NCBI GenBank assembly: GCA_947473045.1 | Contig: CANJCO010000001.1 | Coordinates: forward strand, 62,001-126,000 | Length of the DNA stretch: 64,000 bases | Origin: Myxococcales bacterium | GTDB lineage: Bacteria > Myxococcota_A > Polyangia > Polyangiales > Polyangiaceae | Direction: 5' to 3' | Part shown: one piece after another, positions 62,416-64,000 of the stretch | How positions within the stretch are numbered: position 1 is the stretch's first letter | Layout of the letters: every line of letters begins with the position of its first letter | Translations under genes and position numbers: made by a program | Notes under the pieces: model-generated | What the model was told of the DNA's origin: nothing | Database searches by the model: none | Seen by the model: only the letters and a program-made list of their open reading frames with translations

Positions 62416-64000
<1,585 letters not shown>

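Overview
This is a high-GC, densely coding bacterial window with about 52 protein genes. I saw no rRNA, tRNA, insertion sequence or CRISPR. The style suggests a myxobacterium-like member of Myxococcota (inference). Supporting signs are many lipoproteins with Asp/Ala-rich linkers, a glycine-rich surface lipoprotein, an AroK-AroB fusion, a TonB-domain/TonB-dependent-receptor fusion, a PilZ protein and frequent GTG starts. gyrB at the left edge and two parS centromere sites (7751-7766 and 9028-9043) suggest an origin-proximal position. No DnaA-box cluster is visible, so oriC itself is not claimed.

Layout. 1-7.3 kb: gyrB (5' end missing), converging on a MoxR / DUF58 / transglutaminase operon, then an ABC ATPase. 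7.1-7.3 kb: a short hairpin-rich intergenic stretch bounded by imperfect direct repeats. 7.3-13.0 kb, minus strand: aroC, aroKB, a probable lipoprotein, zapA, bioF, bioD, with parS inside bioF and bioD. 13.0-20.6 kb: DUF167 gene, dapF, pyrH (minus), a PPIase lipoprotein, a KamA-type aminomutase, an acyl-CoA carboxylase beta subunit and a PilZ-AMIN membrane protein. 20.6-29.4 kb, minus strand: tsaD, a glycine-rich lipoprotein, a small lipoprotein, a giant TPR-HEAT protein and a membrane protein. 29.4-36.5 kb: metallophosphoesterase, esterase, orphan succinate dehydrogenase cytochrome b, small membrane and lipoprotein genes, DUF362 and SPFH proteins. 36.5-42.7 kb, minus strand: DUF4920 lipoprotein, two related GH13 amylase lipoproteins and a cytochrome P450. 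42.8-50 kb: GT-C-like membrane protein, DUF1275 protein, a VIT-vWA-DUF2135 protein and an acyltransferase. 50.2-64 kb: TonB/TBDT fusion with its lipoprotein, TlpA-like thioredoxin, NtrY-like kinase, lipase-like hydrolase, a miniature flagellar-rod-like protein, two unknowns, a PhyH-like oxygenase, an ASH-like lipoprotein, a Bax-inhibitor-1 protein, a six-repeat cysteine-rich secreted protein and an ABC-F ATPase running off the right edge.

Housekeeping functions (topology, chromosome segregation, biotin, shikimate, lysine/peptidoglycan precursor, pyrimidine, t6A) are mixed with envelope proteins. The most unusual non-coding feature is a pair of arrays (4 and 3 copies) of a 22-bp-period palindromic unit, TGTTCAGGCGTGTGAACA, bracketing the DUF1275 / VIT-vWA gene pair. 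Other points of note are the parS site that supplies the first codons of bioF, aroC and DUF167 starts that share a CATG, and several unusual domain fusions.
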